Source: Gemmatimonadota bacterium (lineage in GTDB: Bacteria; Gemmatimonadota; Gemmatimonadetes; Palauibacterales; Palauibacteraceae). Taken from it: a stretch of DNA of 64,000 bases. Location: assembly GCA_022826685.1 (NCBI GenBank), contig JAJDUL010000049.1, positions 62,001 through 126,000 on the forward strand, in the 5' to 3' direction. Positions within the stretch are counted from its first letter, which is position 1, and every line of letters begins with the position of its first letter. The position numbers and the translations under genes were made by a program. Shown in pieces: positions 62,013 to 64,000 of this stretch. The notes below the pieces were generated by a model that made no database searches, was not told where the DNA came from, and saw only the letters and a program-made list of their open reading frames with translations.

Positions 62013-63721
62013 CGGGACCACGGAACCTGCCGTCCGATGAGTTCGGACACCTCGTCCGGATCGAAGGCGTACTCCCGTTCGAGGTGATCGCGCACCCAGC
62101 CCGGCATGGGGACGGGGGCCGAAGCGTTCACCGGCGTCTCCAACGACGCTCTGTCCGCCACCATCTCTCCGGCTTCGAGAAACCCGAACAGATCCCGTAT
62201 AAGATCTTCAGGCTGTTCCCGGATCTCCTCCAGGAAGCCGAAGAAGAAGTGCCCGGGCGGGAAGTGCTCGAGCCAGACACGCAGGCAGCCCGCGTAGTCG
62301 CTGCGGCGCCGGACCGGATCGCTGTCGAAGTAGGAGATGAGTTCGTCGCGGCCCACCGACTCCAGGGCCTTCCCGCGCCAACGCGGAAAGCCGTTGCGCG
62401 CCTGAGACCAGGCCCGTTCGATCGGGTCGCGCATCATGAAGACGAGTCTGACGTCGGGCATCCACTCGGCGATCCGCCGGATGACTTCCGGTTCGAGAAC
62501 CGCGTAGGCGGGCGTGAATTCGCCCCGTATCCGACCTCCGCCCCGAGCCCGGACGAACCGGGCAAGATACCGGAGCCGATCGATTCGATCGCGCGCGGGC
62601 CCGCTTGCGGCCGGCGCCCCGAGCTTGCGATCGAAGAAGTGGATTTCCTTGCGGTCCATCCGGATCTGCGGGTGGCTCGAGAGCTGCGCCGCCACCCAGC
62701 TCGTGCCCGCGCGCGTGGCGCCGATCCCGAGAAAACGAGGCATCCGGCGCGACAGAACGCGCTTGCGCGCCGGGCGCTCGCCGCCCCGGGATCTGCCCGC
62801 CCGCCCGCCGCCCGGACGCTTGTCGGCCCGATGCCCGCCGCCCGCCGCCCGCCCTCCGCCCGCTCCCGGCGACCGCGACGGACCGATCTGGTCATCGAGA
62901 AAGGTCGAGGGCAGGTGGCGAACCGCGACGCCCGCCCGGCCGTCACGGAGGCGCTGGAAGGTCGCCCATTCACGTCGCTTGCGGGGCGAGGGGAACTCCG
63001 TCGTCGACCAGTGATCGAACTCCTCCTCGTCCACGAACTTGAGTTCATGGAAACAGACGGGCGCGAAGTGGCGCGTGCGGAGCCGGCGGGGCCGGATGAG
63101 CTGCTCCCAGTGTTCGCGCTTGTGGAACCTGACGGGATAACCGCAGGGAGCGATCCGCACCTCCCGGTTCACCTCCCCGCGCCGGGCCAGAAACGACCCG
63201 TCGGGCGTCCGATACAGGGTCTGTCCGGCGAGAGACCAAGCGGCGGGCCACCCGCGTCCGAGTCCGGCGAGCAGGCTGGCGAAGGCACTCCGCAACTCGC
63301 GTGCGAGCACCATGTCCGCGTCCCACTTACAGGCATAGCGCAGCGTGCAGCGCGACAGCGCCCAGTTCGTGAAATAGACCAGGGAATGCAGCGAGTCGGC
63401 GGGCGTCCCGTCGTGCTCGGGCCCGAACCGGCCCACCGCGAACGGATAGGAATGAAGGCGGATCTTCGCCCCCGCGTCGCCGGATCGCTGCAGGCGCCGC
63501 ACGATCTCGGCCGTGTCATCGCGGCTGCCGTTGTCGATGACGTGGATCTCGTCGAACACCGGGAGGATCGAGCGCAGGCAGTGCTCGATCTTCGTCGCCT
63601 CGTCCTTCGCCCGCACGAAGGCGCTCGCCCCCGGCGTGCGATTCCGGCGCGGGAGGGAGAACGCGTACTCCCCGCTTCCTTCCCGGTTTCGAAACTCCAT
63701 CAGGCTGGGCACTATCGCCAT
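62009..63721 (-). CDS. Glycosyltransferase-sulfotransferase fusion protein
   Basis: This single frame encodes 570 residues. Residues about 30-275 are a GT2-like domain (SAFVRAKDEATKIEHCL, VIDNGSRDDT, and the metal-site-like WDADM at 133-137). A Gly/Arg-rich linker covers about 281-325. A separate sulfotransferase domain follows (328-570), with GATRAGTSWV at 334-343 as the PAPS loop and VFMMRDPIERAWSQ at 427-440. An internal Met at 327 could start a free sulfotransferase. The start at 63721 lacks a clear ribosome site; Met at 63700 is an alternative. It is translationally coupled to the downstream sulfotransferase gene. Confidence 0.82.
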   Translation of the reverse strand: MAIVPSLMEFRNREGSGEYAFSLPRRNRTPGASAFVRAKDEATKIEHCLRSILPVFDEIHVIDNGSRDDTAEIVRRLQRSGDAGAKIRLHSYPFAVGRFGPEHDGTPADSLHSLVYFTNWALSRCTLRYACKWDADMVLARELRSAFASLLAGLGRGWPAAWSLAGQTLYRTPDGSFLARRGEVNREVRIAPCGYPVRFHKREHWEQLIRPRRLRTRHFAPVCFHELKFVDEEEFDHWSTTEFPSPRKRREWATFQRLRDGRAGVAVRHLPSTFLDDQIGPSRSPGAGGGRAAGGGHRADKRPGGGRAGRSRGGERPARKRVLSRRMPRFLGIGATRAGTSWVAAQLSSHPQIRMDRKEIHFFDRKLGAPAASGPARDRIDRLRYLARFVRARGGGRIRGEFTPAYAVLEPEVIRRIAEWMPDVRLVFMMRDPIERAWSQARNGFPRWRGKALESVGRDELISYFDSDPVRRRSDYAGCLRVWLEHFPPGHFFFGFLEEIREQPEDLIRDLFGFLEAGEMVADRASLETPVNASAPVPMPGWVRDHLEREYAFDPDEVSELIGRQVPWSR

Positions 63722-63802
63722 CGGCGCATTGCTCTCGGATCCAAAGCGCGAATATGCTCCCCCAGGTTGAAAGCGAGTCGAATTCGAGCGAAGAGACAAC
63801 CA

Positions 63803-64000
63803 ATGCCGAACTCCAGAAAGAGCCGGGTGCGACGAATCGCGGCCCTCACGATTGGGTTGGCAGCGCTGGGGGGTTCGGTACAGGCCGGCGCCGCGCAGGC
63901 GAATCCGGACATCCTCGTGAGCGGCGACTGGCTCGTCGAACACCGCGACGACCCCGGTGTGGTCGTGCTGCATGTGGGGATGGCGAGCATGGGACGACCC
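63803..64000 (+). CDS. Exported rhodanese-like sulfurtransferase (partial, cut by window end)
   Basis: Only the first 66 codons are in the window. A signal peptide (to about residue 32, ending AGAAQA) is followed by NPDILVSGDWLVEHRDDPGVVVLHVG, which is the usual first strand and helix of two-domain thiosulfate sulfurtransferases. The active-site cysteine lies beyond the window, so activity cannot be judged. It is divergent from the fusion gene, with 81 bases between the two starts. Confidence 0.65.
   Translation, partial: MPNSRKSRVRRIAALTIGLAALGGSVQAGAAQANPDILVSGDWLVEHRDDPGVVVLHVGMASMGRP

Noticed and set aside
62743-63721. Frameshift joining two genes instead of a true glycosyltransferase-sulfotransferase fusion
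   Set aside because: The frame is continuous with no stop through the linker, and the linker composition is that of a flexible protein linker; an internal start at 62743 is noted but not needed.

Overview
The window is a continuous, very GC-rich bacterial chromosome segment. Genes are packed tightly, often with ATGA or GTGA stop/start overlaps. I see no rRNA, tRNA, CRISPR array, transposase, integrase or phage gene. The gene set fits a Gemmatimonadota-type heterotroph: a SUF iron-sulfur operon with SufU, DUF5916 and VCBS/UnbV proteins, tandem sortilin-like BNR propellers, an M14 zinc peptidase, many lipoproteins, TTG/GTG starts and outer-membrane barrels. The assignment rests on gene content only.

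Layout. 1-5.8 kb: a small membrane protein with a structured leader, a membrane-anchored coiled-coil protein, an outer-membrane barrel, a VOC protein, a diaminopropionate ammonia-lyase-like PLP enzyme and an M20 dipeptidase. 5.8-13.7 kb: one minus-strand directon, sufC-sufB-sufD-Rieske-sufS-sufU-rsgA-Nudix-OsmC. It starts at a promoter bracketed by two palindromes and ends in an OsmC gene with an in-frame TGA at the peroxidatic cysteine position and a SECIS-like hairpin, so probably a selenoprotein. 13.7-24.4 kb: a quinone-oxidoreductase-like MDR, GlpD, lipoproteins, a 48-residue peptide gene, DUF3179, a propeller protein, DUF5916 and a TPR lipoprotein. 24.4-29.3 kb: a lipoprotein, TonB receptor and PQQ dehydrogenase operon. 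29.3-36.2 kb: DUF6941, zinc-ribbon, winged-helix, sodium:solute symporter with DUF3311, a NAL1-like protease with a free copy of its N-terminal domain, and an amidohydrolase. 36.2-45.3 kb: a large VCBS/UnbV lipoprotein, an SDR, DinB, and creatininase/amidohydrolase genes. 45.4-58.8 kb: a blaR-blaI-blaR module with operators embedded in its promoter, divergent from two tandem BNR proteins and an M14 peptidase. 58.9-64 kb: a repeat-built coiled-coil protein, then two glycosyltransferases, a sulfotransferase and a glycosyltransferase-sulfotransferase fusion, and the start of a rhodanese.

How the parts work together. The suf directon builds Fe-S clusters. Its SufS belongs to the family that also handles selenocysteine, which makes a Sec-containing peroxidase-like OsmC at its end notable. 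The lipoprotein/TonB/PQQ operon looks like uptake coupled to periplasmic oxidation. The blaR/blaI module looks like a protease-relieved repressor circuit next to exported protein- or peptide-processing genes. The last cluster probably makes a sulfated surface glycan.
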